Assembly (NCBI GenBank): GCA_910577915.1
Contig: CAJTOM010000020.1
Span: 1 to 32,083 of the forward strand
DNA from: an uncultured Oscillospiraceae bacterium
GTDB lineage: Bacteria > Bacillota > Clostridia > Oscillospirales > Oscillospiraceae
Direction: 5' to 3'
DNA: 32,083 nt
A program made the position numbers and the translations under genes. Below the pieces are notes generated by a model. That model worked only from the letters and a program-made list of their open reading frames with translations. It had not been told where the DNA came from and made no database searches. This document shows, piece after piece, positions 7,697 to 14,451 of this stretch (within the stretch, counting starts at the first letter, position 1; every line of letters starts with the position of its first letter).

Positions 7697-8758
7697 GTGC
7701 GCTTGATGGAACAACATGTCGCACCCCGCCGGGACGGAGGCGTGGATCTGGTCAAGGCCCTGGCCATCTGCGCGGTGCTGCTGATCCACTGCGGGACAGA
7801 CCACTACACCCTCCACCCCATCGGCTCCCCGCCGTGGCTGGCCGCCGACTTCTATGGGGGCGTGACCCGCTGGGCGGTACCGGCCTTCCTGATGTGCAGC
7901 GGGGCGCTGATGAACGCCCCGGACCGGGACCTGCCGCTGCGGAAGCTCTTTTCCCGGTATCTGCTGCGGCTGCTGGCGGCCCTGGCGGTGTGGTCGGCGC
8001 TCTACGAGCTGCTGGGAATCGCCGCCGCCTGGGGGGCGGCGCCTTTGGCGCAGCAGGCGGCGCAGGCGGCGAAGAACCTGTTTTACGGCCGGAGCTTCTA
8101 CCACCTCTACTACTTCTACTTCGCCTTCAGCCTCTATCTGGCCCTGCCCCTGACCCGATTGATCGCCCGCTGGGGCGGGGAGGCGGAGGTGCGCTACCTG
8201 CTGGGGCTGTGGCTGCTCTTCGGCGGGGTGTTTCCCTTCCTCCAGTACTTCTGGCCCCTGCGGGAGATGAAGGGATCCCTCCTCTACTACGTGCTGCCCG
8301 AGGCTTTCCTCTGTCCGGGGCTGGGCCTGCTGGGGTGGTACATGCGCGCCCATCCCCCCAAGAGCTGGCGGCCGGGGGCCCTGCTGTTCGCGGCGGGCTT
8401 CGCCGTCACCTTCCTGGGCACCTGGGTGCGCAGCGTCCACTACGGCGTGTCGGACCGGCTCTTCCTGACCGGCTTCGGGCCCTTTGTGCTGCTGATGGCG
8501 GCGGGGGTGTTCCGCTTATGCCAATGGGCCGTGGCCCATTGGAACCGGCCGCCCCGGCCGGTTCAGTTCCTCTCCGCCGCCTCCTTCTGCGTCTATCTTG
8601 TCCACCCCTTTTTCCAGTCCCTCACCGTCAGGACGCCCTTGGCGGCGCTGCCCCCCTGGTGGGGGATCCCCCTCCACGCGGCGGTGCTGCTGGCGCTGAG
8701 TTTGGCGGCCTATCTGGTGCTGCGGCGGATTCCCGTGGTGAACCGGTGGCTGATCTGA
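7697..8758 (+). CDS. Acyltransferase 3 family membrane protein
   Basis: A 353-residue integral membrane acyltransferase of the OafA/WecH type, a family that O-acetylates surface glycans using cytosolic acyl-CoA. The N-terminal segment DLVKALAICAVLLIHCG carries the conserved His in the first span. Ten or so membrane segments follow, with the common FYHLYYFYFAFSLYLALPL stretch near residue 135 and a C-terminal FCVYLVHPFFQ. The start is uncertain: GTG at 7697 sits 10 bases after GGAGG, while the ATG at 7706 lacks that spacing. It lies one base after murJ, so it is probably the last gene of the envelope operon. The substrate is unknown. Confidence 0.88.
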   Translation: MRLMEQHVAPRRDGGVDLVKALAICAVLLIHCGTDHYTLHPIGSPPWLAADFYGGVTRWAVPAFLMCSGALMNAPDRDLPLRKLFSRYLLRLLAALAVWSALYELLGIAAAWGAAPLAQQAAQAAKNLFYGRSFYHLYYFYFAFSLYLALPLTRLIARWGGEAEVRYLLGLWLLFGGVFPFLQYFWPLREMKGSLLYYVLPEAFLCPGLGLLGWYMRAHPPKSWRPGALLFAAGFAVTFLGTWVRSVHYGVSDRLFLTGFGPFVLLMAAGVFRLCQWAVAHWNRPPRPVQFLSAASFCVYLVHPFFQSLTVRTPLAALPPWWGIPLHAAVLLALSLAAYLVLRRIPVVNRWLI

Positions 8759-8770
8759 CAGGGAGGCAGG

Positions 8771-8818
8771 CATCCTTTTTCTTGAAAGAAAAAGGATCAA
8801 AAAGAACTTTTGTTACGG
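8771..8818. repeat. Interspersed repeat copy A (palindrome plus AAAGAACTTTTGT tail)
   Basis: A near-perfect palindrome (ATCCTTTTTCTT, then AAGAAAAAGGAT, 2 bases between) is followed by CAAAAAGAACTTTTGT. Blocks AAGAAAA-GGATCAA and AACTTTTGT recur in the same order at 14320-14360, so this looks like a dispersed intergenic repeat family. Confidence 0.55.
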
Positions 8819-8872
8819 GACTGGACCTACTGTGTTTCCGGGATTTCTGCCCGGTGACGATTGGAACGAAAG

Positions 8873-8896
8873 GCCGCCCGCGAAGACGCGGGCGGC
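8873..8896 (+). promoter_or_regulatory. Strong hairpin abutting the methyltransferase ribosome binding site
   Basis: A perfect 10-bp stem (GCCGCCCGCG/CGCGGGCGGC, loop AAGA) ends one base before the GGGAGGT ribosome binding site of the gene at 8908. No T-run follows, so it is not a classical terminator. It may protect or limit translation of the mRNA. Confidence 0.5.
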
Positions 8897-8907
8897 GGGA
8901 GGTATGG

Positions 8908-9636
8908 ATGGCGGGCATCTACGACAACGAGGCCTTTTTCAGCGCCTACGCCGGCATGGCCCGGAGCCGGGAGGGACTGGCCGGGGCGGGGGAGTGGCAT
9001 CAGCTGCGGGAGCTCTTCCCGCCGGTGGAGGGCGGCGCGGTGCTGGATCTGGGGTGCGGCTATGGATGGCACTGCCGGTACGCGGCGGAGCAGGGCGCGG
9101 CGGAGGTGCTGGGCCTGGACGCCAGCGTGCGCATGATTGATGAGGCCCGGCGGCGCTGCGCCGCGCCAGGGGTGCGCTATGAGGTCTGCGCCCTGGACGC
9201 CTACGACTACCCGCCGGAGCGGTACGATCTGGTGGTGAGCAACCTGGTGCTCCACTACGTGGAGGACCTGGAGGCGGTGTACCGGAACGTCATGGGTACG
9301 CTCAAGGCTGGGGGCGTCTTCCTTGTGAACATGGAGCACCCGGTGTTTACCGCCGGCGTGGACCAGGAGTGGGTCCGGGACAGGGAGGGCCGGGCCCTCC
9401 ACTGGCCGGTGGACGGCTACTTCACCCCCGGCAGGCGCGTCACCTCCTTTTTGGGCCGGCGGGTGGTGAAGCAGCACCACACCCTGACCCAGATTCTCGG
9501 CGGCCTGCTCCGGACCGGCTTCCGCCTGGAGGCGGTGGAGGAGGCCCGGCCGCCGGCGTGCATGCTGGACCAGCCGGGGATGCGGGACGAGCTGCGCCGC
9601 CCCATGATGCTGCTGGTCCGGGCCAAAAAGGCGTGA
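8908..9636 (+). CDS. Class I SAM-dependent methyltransferase
   Basis: A 242-residue Rossmann-fold methyltransferase. Motif I is VLDLGCGYGWHCRYAAEQG (about residues 46-64) with the acidic end of strand 2 at LGLDAS; motif IV region is YDLVVSNLVLHYVEDLEAV, and post-motif VNMEHPVFTAG is common in UbiE-like small-molecule methyltransferases. The substrate cannot be read from the sequence. The ATG at 8908 lies 5 bases after GGAGG; an out-of-frame ATG overlaps 4 bases earlier. A 149-base gap with a repeat and a hairpin separates it from the envelope genes, so it may be transcribed on its own. Confidence 0.88.
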   Translation: MAGIYDNEAFFSAYAGMARSREGLAGAGEWHQLRELFPPVEGGAVLDLGCGYGWHCRYAAEQGAAEVLGLDASVRMIDEARRRCAAPGVRYEVCALDAYDYPPERYDLVVSNLVLHYVEDLEAVYRNVMGTLKAGGVFLVNMEHPVFTAGVDQEWVRDREGRALHWPVDGYFTPGRRVTSFLGRRVVKQHHTLTQILGGLLRTGFRLEAVEEARPPACMLDQPGMRDELRRPMMLLVRAKKA

Positions 9637-9639
9637 GCA

Positions 9640-9665
9640 CCCCCCGCCGCGTATGCGGCGGGGGG
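9640..9665. terminator. Hairpin between convergent genes
   Basis: A perfect 11-bp GC stem (CCCCCCGCCGC/GCGGCGGGGGG, loop GTAT) lies between the stops of the methyltransferase (plus) and the VWA gene (minus). T-runs are weak on both sides, but the position suits a bidirectional terminator. Confidence 0.6.
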
Positions 9666-9690
9666 TTCCGCTTTGCGCCCCGCTCAGGCG

Positions 9691-10959
9691 CTATTTCATC
9701 AGCTTCCGGCAGGCCCGGGCCAGCTCGTCCAGGGTGCTGCAGGGCACCATCTGGCACAGGGAGGCCATGGTCTGGATGCTGCGCACATAGGGCCACTTCC
9801 GGGCGGGAATGGGGTTGAGCCACAGAACCTTCCCCGCCTGCCGCCGGGCCTCCAGCAGGGTCCGGGCGGCCCGGGGGAGGTCGATGGTCTTGGTGTCCGA
9901 CAGAATCAGCAGGGTGACGGAGGGGCCCAGGGGGGCTGGCCGGCGGGTGCAGAGCGCCTCCAGGGCCGCGCCCAGGTCGGTGCCCCGGCCATAGAGGCCG
10001 GAGGAGCGCACATAGTCCCGGAAGGCGTCCATATTCTGCAGGGCGAAGGGGTCCACCGGCCGGACCTGCTCGGAGAAGAGGAAGGCGGCCGACGACTCCG
10101 CGACCTCGGACATGGACTTGATGAACCGCAGGGCGAACTCGGAGAACTGCAGCATGGACCCGGATACGTCGCACAGCAGCACCAGCCGCCTCCGCCGCCT
10201 GCGCTTGCGCCGGTAGGACAGGCGGTAGAAGGCCCCGCCGGTCTCCAGCCCCCGGCGGATGGTGCGCTTGAAGTCCAGCGTTCCGCTGTGGCCCCGGCCC
10301 TGGCGCTGGCGGGAGAGCTCGGCGTCCAGCTGCCGCGAGATGGCGGCGATGAGGGCGGCGGCCCTGGGCACGTCGGCGTCCTTGAAGAGGGAGATGTCCC
10401 GGTAGAGCAGGGCCAGATCCGGGTCCGTCTCCTCGCAGTCCACCGCCGCGTCCTCCATCACCATCTGCTGCTCCAGCAGAAAGCGCATGAAGACGGAGCG
10501 GATGAAGTTGCCGTAGAGTTTGTCGGGGCTGCGGCCCATGGTGCCCCTGGTCCGCTCCAGCATCTGGTGCAGCTGCTCCCGCTTCTCCTGGCCCATGCGG
10601 ATGTAGACCTCCTCCAGGTCCTCCCGCAGCTCCATGGGCTGGCCGTTGACCTGCAGCTCCCGCTGGGCCTCCTCCCGGCGGCGGGCCAGCTCCCTGGCCT
10701 CGGCTTCGTGCTGGCGGCGCAGGGCGTCCCGCCGCTCCGCGCTGACGAAAAAGCCGTCGAAGGCCCGCTGGAAGGCGGCCTGCTCCTCCCGGCTCTTGGC
10801 GTACACCGCCGAGAGGGCGCTGCGCACCGTCTCCCGGTCCGTCAGATCCAGGCAGGAGAGAATCTCGCAGGCGTCCGCCGTCTCCTGCAGCCCCACCGCC
10901 AGCCCCTCCTGCCGCAGCAGGGAGGAGAACTCCGCCAGCTTCTCCAGGTAGACGCTCAT
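9691..10959 (-). CDS. VWA-domain protein, CoxE-like partner of MoxR ATPase
   Basis: A 422-residue protein of the CoxE/VWA family. The first 220 residues are helical and charged (CoxE-like), with a basic run RKRRRRRR at about 251-258. The von Willebrand A domain then begins with the MIDAS motif DVSGSM (D264, S266, S268), and the later YGRGTDLG and SDTKTIDLP fit the remaining metal-site loops. Such proteins pair with MoxR AAA+ ATPases as chaperones that insert metals or remodel enzymes (CoxD/CoxE, CbbQ/CbbO in the literature). The start overlaps the ATPase stop by 4 bases (ATGA), so the two are coupled. The client enzyme is not in the window. Confidence 0.9.
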   Translation of the reverse strand: MSVYLEKLAEFSSLLRQEGLAVGLQETADACEILSCLDLTDRETVRSALSAVYAKSREEQAAFQRAFDGFFVSAERRDALRRQHEAEARELARRREEAQRELQVNGQPMELREDLEEVYIRMGQEKREQLHQMLERTRGTMGRSPDKLYGNFIRSVFMRFLLEQQMVMEDAAVDCEETDPDLALLYRDISLFKDADVPRAAALIAAISRQLDAELSRQRQGRGHSGTLDFKRTIRRGLETGGAFYRLSYRRKRRRRRRLVLLCDVSGSMLQFSEFALRFIKSMSEVAESSAAFLFSEQVRPVDPFALQNMDAFRDYVRSSGLYGRGTDLGAALEALCTRRPAPLGPSVTLLILSDTKTIDLPRAARTLLEARRQAGKVLWLNPIPARKWPYVRSIQTMASLCQMVPCSTLDELARACRKLMK

Positions 10960-11906
10960 GTCCCGTCCCCGCTGTGGCAGCGGCCGCAGTGGCCGTGCTC
11001 GTGGCCGTGCTCGTGGTCGTGGTCGTGGCCATGGCCGCAGGAGCAGCCGTCCTCTCCGCCGCCGGAGAGGACGGGGCCCGCCGCCTCCATGTCCTCGCTG
11101 CTTTTGAGGACGAAGCCGATGGTCTGCCGGGCGCTCTCCGGGGTCAGGTCGCGCATGCCCAGGGCCTCCAGGGCCGACACCCAGTCCAGGGTCTCGGCGA
11201 TGGAGGGCTTTTTCAGAATGGCGTCGCTGGCGCGCAGGCCGTGGACTGCCCGGGCCACCTGTACCGCCAGGTGCTCGTTGACGTTGGGCAGCTTGGCGCG
11301 GATGATGGACACCTCCTTCTCCACGTCCGGGTACTGGAGGTAGAGGTAGGCGCACCGCCGCCGCAGGGCCTCGCTGAGGGGCCGGGTCCGGTTGGACGTG
11401 AGCACCACGAAGGGGATGGACCGGGCCCGCACCACCCCTACCTCGGGGATGGAGACCTGCATCTCGCTGAGCAGCTCCAGCAGAAAGGCCTCGAACTCCT
11501 CGTCGGACTTGTCGATCTCGTCGATGAGCAGCACCACCGGCCTCTCCGCGCGGATGGACTGGAGCAGGGGGCGCTCCAGCAGGTACTCGTCGCCGAACAG
11601 GGACTGGGTCAGCGCGTCCGGGTCCTGGCGGTTCATCTGCACCTGGATGCTCAGAAGCTGCTTCTGATAGTTCCACTCGTAGAGCGCCTTGCTCTCGTCC
11701 AGTCCCTCGTAGCACTGCAGGCGCACCAGTTCCCGGTCCAGGGCGGCGGCCATGACCTTGGCAACCTCCGTCTTGCCCACGCCGGCGGCCCCCTCGATGA
11801 GCAGGGGCCGGCCCAGCTTCAGGGCCACCAGCAGGGTGGTGACCAGGCTGTCGTCGCAGATATAGCGGGCCTCGTCCAGTTTCGCCCGCAGGGTAGCCAT
11901 ATCCAT
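10956..11906 (-). CDS. MoxR-family AAA+ ATPase with His/Cys-rich C-terminal tail
   Basis: A 316-residue MoxR-type AAA+ ATPase. Walker A is GAAGVGKT (residues 39-46), Walker B VVLLIDEID (124-132), sensor 1 VLTSNRTRP and the arginine-containing ALRRRCAYLYL follow. The ATG at 11906 sits 9 bases after AAAGGAG; the in-frame ATG three codons upstream is too close to that site. The last 29 residues are unlike the family: between residues 288 and 311 there are nine His and four Cys alternating with Gly, Asp and Glu, as in nickel, zinc or cobalt storage tails (HypB- or UreE-like). This suggests metal binding by the ATPase itself. The partner VWA gene follows with a 4-base overlap. Confidence 0.92.
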   Translation of the reverse strand: MDMATLRAKLDEARYICDDSLVTTLLVALKLGRPLLIEGAAGVGKTEVAKVMAAALDRELVRLQCYEGLDESKALYEWNYQKQLLSIQVQMNRQDPDALTQSLFGDEYLLERPLLQSIRAERPVVLLIDEIDKSDEEFEAFLLELLSEMQVSIPEVGVVRARSIPFVVLTSNRTRPLSEALRRRCAYLYLQYPDVEKEVSIIRAKLPNVNEHLAVQVARAVHGLRASDAILKKPSIAETLDWVSALEALGMRDLTPESARQTIGFVLKSSEDMEAAGPVLSGGGEDGCSCGHGHDHDHEHGHEHGHCGRCHSGDGT

Positions 11907-11922
11907 AAGCGGCATCTCCTTT

Positions 11923-11936
11923 GTTAAGTATTTAAC
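11923..11936. promoter_or_regulatory. Palindrome in the moxR leader
   Basis: GTTAA-GTAT-TTAAC is an inverted repeat just downstream of the predicted moxR transcription start and upstream of its ribosome binding site, a plausible operator. No regulator is assigned. Confidence 0.35.
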
Positions 11937-11950
11937 AGAAATCCAAGGGG

Positions 11951-11979
11951 ATGATACCACAATTTCGGGCAAATTGCAA
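11951..11979 (-). promoter_or_regulatory. Promoter of the moxR-VWA operon
   Basis: On the minus strand TTGCAA (11979-11974), 17 bases, TATCAT (11956-11951). It diverges from the plus-strand promoter at 11991-12019, so the two -35 regions lie 11 bases apart. Confidence 0.6.
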
Positions 11980-11990
11980 CGATCTTTTGG

Positions 11991-12019
11991 TGGAAATTCT
12001 ACAGAAAACGGGCTACAAT
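11991..12019 (+). promoter_or_regulatory. Promoter of the DUF2284 gene
   Basis: TGGAAA (11991-11996), 17 bases, TACAAT (12014-12019), followed 18 bases later by AAAGGAAG before the start at 12054. Confidence 0.6.
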
Positions 12020-12053
12020 AGAGGAGAAACTACGCCGAAAGGAAGAACCCCCT

Positions 12054-12581
12054 ATGAACGAGCAAGCGCTGCTGAAAAAGGCCCTGGAGCTGGGCTTTGC
12101 CAACGCCGCCCTGGTGGACACGGCGGACGTCACCTTTATCCCCGCCTTCCGGCCCCTGTGCCAGGAGAATCTGTGCGGAAAATACGGCGTCAACTACGCC
12201 TGCCCGCCGGACTGCGGCACGGTGGAGGAGATGCGCCGGAAGCTGCAGTCCTGGCCCCGCGCCCTGGTGATGCAGACCATGTGGGACATCGACGACGCCA
12301 TGGACGAGCGTCAGACCAAGCCCGCCAAGGGCCAGCACAACCGGCTGACCCGCCAGCTCATAGACTGGGCCGGCGCGCCGGGGCTCATGGTGGGGGCCAG
12401 CGGGTGCAGCCTGTGCTCCCCCTGCGCCATCACCCAGGGGGAGCCCTGCCGGTTCCCGGAGCTGCAGTACTCCTGCATGTCCGCCTACTGCGTGTTTGTC
12501 CAGGAGCTGGCCCAGCGGTGCGGCATGGAGTACGACTGCGGGCCGGGGGTGGTGGCCTTTTTCAGCATGTATTGTTTCTGA
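12054..12581 (+). CDS. DUF2284-family Cys-rich (predicted metal-binding) protein
   Basis: A 175-residue protein matching the DUF2284 pattern of predicted metal-binding proteins in anaerobes. Cysteines cluster as CQENLC..CPPDCG around residues 36-54 and as CSLCSPCAITQGEPCRFP around residues 118-135. A further Cys group follows (YSCMSAYC), which together could hold an iron-sulfur cluster or mononuclear metals. No catalytic function is established. It is divergent from moxR-VWA with adjoining promoters, and both sides carry metal-ligand-rich segments, so a common metal-handling role is possible but unproven. Confidence 0.85.
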   Translation: MNEQALLKKALELGFANAALVDTADVTFIPAFRPLCQENLCGKYGVNYACPPDCGTVEEMRRKLQSWPRALVMQTMWDIDDAMDERQTKPAKGQHNRLTRQLIDWAGAPGLMVGASGCSLCSPCAITQGEPCRFPELQYSCMSAYCVFVQELAQRCGMEYDCGPGVVAFFSMYCF

Positions 12582-12609
12582 AAAACGGCGCAGAACGGGA
12601 AAAAGCTCT

Positions 12610-12638
12610 TGCCAGATTGCCCAACCTGTGCTATCATG
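12610..12638 (+). promoter_or_regulatory. Promoter of coaX
   Basis: TTGCCA (12610-12615), 17 bases, TATCAT (12633-12638), ending 30 bases before the coaX GTG start. Confidence 0.7.
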
Positions 12639-12668
12639 ACGGCGAAAACAGAGAGAGGAGGATGCGGC

Positions 12669-13448
12669 GTGCTTTTGGCGGTGGACATCGGCAATTCCAA
12701 CGTGTCCCTGGGGGTGTTCCAGGGGGAGGCGCTGCGGATGCGGGCCAAGGTGTCGGTTCACACCCGCCGCAGCGCCGACGAGTATGCGGCGGTATTCTAC
12801 GACCTGCTGCGGCTCCACGGGCTGGACCGGGGGGCGGTGGACGGGTGCATTCTCTCCTCGGTGGTCCCGGGTCTCACAGGGCTGGTGGAGGCGGCGGCCC
12901 GGACGGTGACCGGCGCGGAGGTGGTCCGGGTGGGCCCCGGCATCCGCACGGGCTTCCGTATCCGCATTGACGACCCCTCCCAGCTGGGGGGCGATCTGGT
13001 GGCGGACACCCTGGCGGCCCTGACGGAGTACGGCGCGCCTCTGGTGCTCATCGACGCGGGGACGGTCACCACCATCGCGGCGGTGGACCGGGAGCGGACA
13101 TACCTGGGCGGGTGCATCCTGCCGGGCATCCGCGCCAGCGCGGCCCTTTTGAAGGAGACCGCCGCCCTGCTGCCCTCTATCGAGCTGGGGAGCGGGGAGG
13201 AGGCGTGCCTGGGCCGCACAAGCGCCGAGGCCATGCGCTGCGGCCTGCTGCTGGGCAGCGCCATGACGGCGGACGGGTTCATCGCCTGCTACGAGGCCCT
13301 GCCGGGCATGGCGGGGGCGCGGTGCGTGGCCACCGGGGGCTCGGCGGAGCTGGTCTGCGCCCGCTGCCGCCGGGAGATCCTCTACGACCCGGACCTGACG
13401 CTGAAGGGGCTGCGCTACCTCTACGAGAACAGCAGGCATAAGCGGTAA
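12669..13448 (+). CDS. coaX: Type III pantothenate kinase
   Basis: Catalyses ATP-dependent phosphorylation of pantothenate, the first step of CoA synthesis; the type III enzyme is not feedback-inhibited by CoA. The 259-residue product starts at GTG 12669, 7 bases after AGGAGG, giving the N-terminal phosphate-binding LLAVDIGNSNVSLGVF (catalytic Asp6). Further landmarks are GGDLVADTLAALTEYG, VLIDAGTVTTIAAVD and YLGGCILPGI, and the C-terminal GLRYLYEN. Length and motif order are normal. The ECF substrate-binding gene that follows is probably its vitamin importer. Confidence 0.95.
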   Translation: MLLAVDIGNSNVSLGVFQGEALRMRAKVSVHTRRSADEYAAVFYDLLRLHGLDRGAVDGCILSSVVPGLTGLVEAAARTVTGAEVVRVGPGIRTGFRIRIDDPSQLGGDLVADTLAALTEYGAPLVLIDAGTVTTIAAVDRERTYLGGCILPGIRASAALLKETAALLPSIELGSGEEACLGRTSAEAMRCGLLLGSAMTADGFIACYEALPGMAGARCVATGGSAELVCARCRREILYDPDLTLKGLRYLYENSRHKR

Positions 13449-13482
13449 TAGCGGCGGTATCCGCCGGTATTATACATAATTT

Positions 13483-13533
13483 GTGCGCCGTACTCCCACA
13501 ATAGGAGACGACAGCACGAGGTGAAATACCCTC
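13483..13533 (+). promoter_or_regulatory. Structured leader of the ECF transporter gene
   Basis: The RNA can form GTGC/GCAC (13483-13486 with 13514-13517), an internal loop, CGT/ACG (13489-13491 with 13508-13510), a bulged A at 13492, then CTCC/GGAG (13493-13496 with 13504-13507) capped by CACAATA. A second small hairpin GAGG/CCTC (13518-13533) follows just before the ribosome binding site. The bulged-A hairpin recalls in outline the pan motif found upstream of pantothenate genes, but I cannot confirm sequence conservation. Confidence 0.4.
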
Positions 13534-13550
13534 AAAAGGAGAACAGCACT

Positions 13551-14183
13551 ATGAACAGCAACAGCAAAGTCCATCAGATCACACGCATGGCGATACTGGT
13601 GGCCATCATCTTCCTTCTGGCATTCACCCCTCTGGGCTATCTGACCATCGGGCCTATCGCGGCCACCACGATCCAGATGCCCGTCATTGTGGGGGCGGTG
13701 ATGATGGGCCCCGCGGCGGGGGCGGTCCTGGGCTTCTTTTTCGGCCTGAGCGCCGTTATCAAGGTGCTGACCATGCCGGGGGCGGACCCCTTCGCCACCC
13801 TGGCGCTGGCCCACGCCCCCCTGGCCTACCTGACGGTCTGCATGGGGGCCCGGATTCTCATGGGCTGGCTGTCCGGCCTGCTGGCGGCGGGGCTGAAGAG
13901 GGTCCCGGTCTTGGACGGAGGGCGCTCCGTCATCCGCTGCGGCGCGGCGGGCTTTGTGGGCTCCGCCCTGAATACAGTGCTCTACCTGGGGCTCCTGTGG
14001 GCCCTGTGCGCGGAGGTGATCTCCTCCTACTACGGCGTGGACCTGTCCGGCGTGGGCAGCCTGGTGATGGGCACCGCCTGGGCGGCGGGCGTCCCGGAGG
14101 CGGTGGTGTCCTGCGTGGTGGTGGCGGCGGTGTGCAAGGCCCTGGAGAAGGCTCCGTCGCTGATAAGGCGCATGCCCGCTTAA
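13551..14183 (+). CDS. ECF transporter S component, likely pantothenate (PanT-like)
   Basis: A 210-residue membrane protein with about six spans, of the energy-coupling-factor S-component type that binds one vitamin and docks on a shared EcfAAT module. Visible features are IARxx-like N-terminal helix (VHQITRMAILVAIIFLL), IQMPVIVGAVMMGPAAGAVL and the glycine-rich GFFFGLSAVIK. The start ATG at 13551 follows AAAAGGAG. The position right behind coaX on the same strand argues for pantothenate as the substrate (inference). The shared EcfA/EcfT genes are not in this window. Confidence 0.82.
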   Translation: MNSNSKVHQITRMAILVAIIFLLAFTPLGYLTIGPIAATTIQMPVIVGAVMMGPAAGAVLGFFFGLSAVIKVLTMPGADPFATLALAHAPLAYLTVCMGARILMGWLSGLLAAGLKRVPVLDGGRSVIRCGAAGFVGSALNTVLYLGLLWALCAEVISSYYGVDLSGVGSLVMGTAWAAGVPEAVVSCVVVAAVCKALEKAPSLIRRMPA

Positions 14184-14202
14184 AATTGGATCTCCATAGG
14201 AA

Positions 14203-14238
14203 GGGGCGGCGTCCCGCAGAGCAGCGGGGCGCCGCCCC
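14203..14238 (+). terminator. Long GC hairpin after the ECF gene
   Basis: A 15-bp stem with one G-T pair (GGGGCGGCGTCCCGC/GCGGGGCGCCGCCCC, loop AGAGCA) begins 20 bases after the stop. There is no T-run, so it may act as an mRNA 3' barrier rather than an intrinsic terminator. The rest of 14184-14390 holds only the repeat copy B. Confidence 0.45.
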
Positions 14239-14301
14239 GCATATTCCCGCCGCCGGGCGGACGTCCAAGGCGCGCGGGGGCGCTCGTTTTGCACAGAGGT
14301 T

Positions 14302-14361
14302 TTTTGATACCGCTTCCCTCAAGAAAACGGATCAAGGAGGGGGCGGTAAAAAACTTTTGTG
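14302..14361. repeat. Interspersed repeat copy B
   Basis: AAGAAAACGGATCAA (14321-14335) and AAAAACTTTTGT (14349-14360) match the two blocks of copy A at 8786-8812, with 12 additional bases between them here. TTTGATACCG upstream can pair with CGGATCAA, giving the same stem-then-tail layout. Confidence 0.5.
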
Positions 14362-14390
14362 AACCAACCGTAAAAATCCGCGCCCCCCTA

Positions 14391-14419
14391 TGGAAACTCC
14401 GGGAAAAAAGGTATATACT
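14391..14419 (+). promoter_or_regulatory. Promoter of the yfmF-to-hemB operon
   Basis: TGGAAA (14391-14396), 17 bases, TATACT (14414-14419), 32 bases before the first start codon. The same -35 hexamer TGGAAA occurs in the promoter at 11991. Confidence 0.6.
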
Positions 14420-14451
14420 AGGAGAGATTTGACAGAAGAAGGAGAAGCGGC

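Noticed and set aside
13453..13465. Terminator after coaX (GGCGG/CCGCC)
   Set aside because: The stem is only 5 bp with no T-run, and the ECF gene follows without a convincing promoter of its own, so read-through is likelier.
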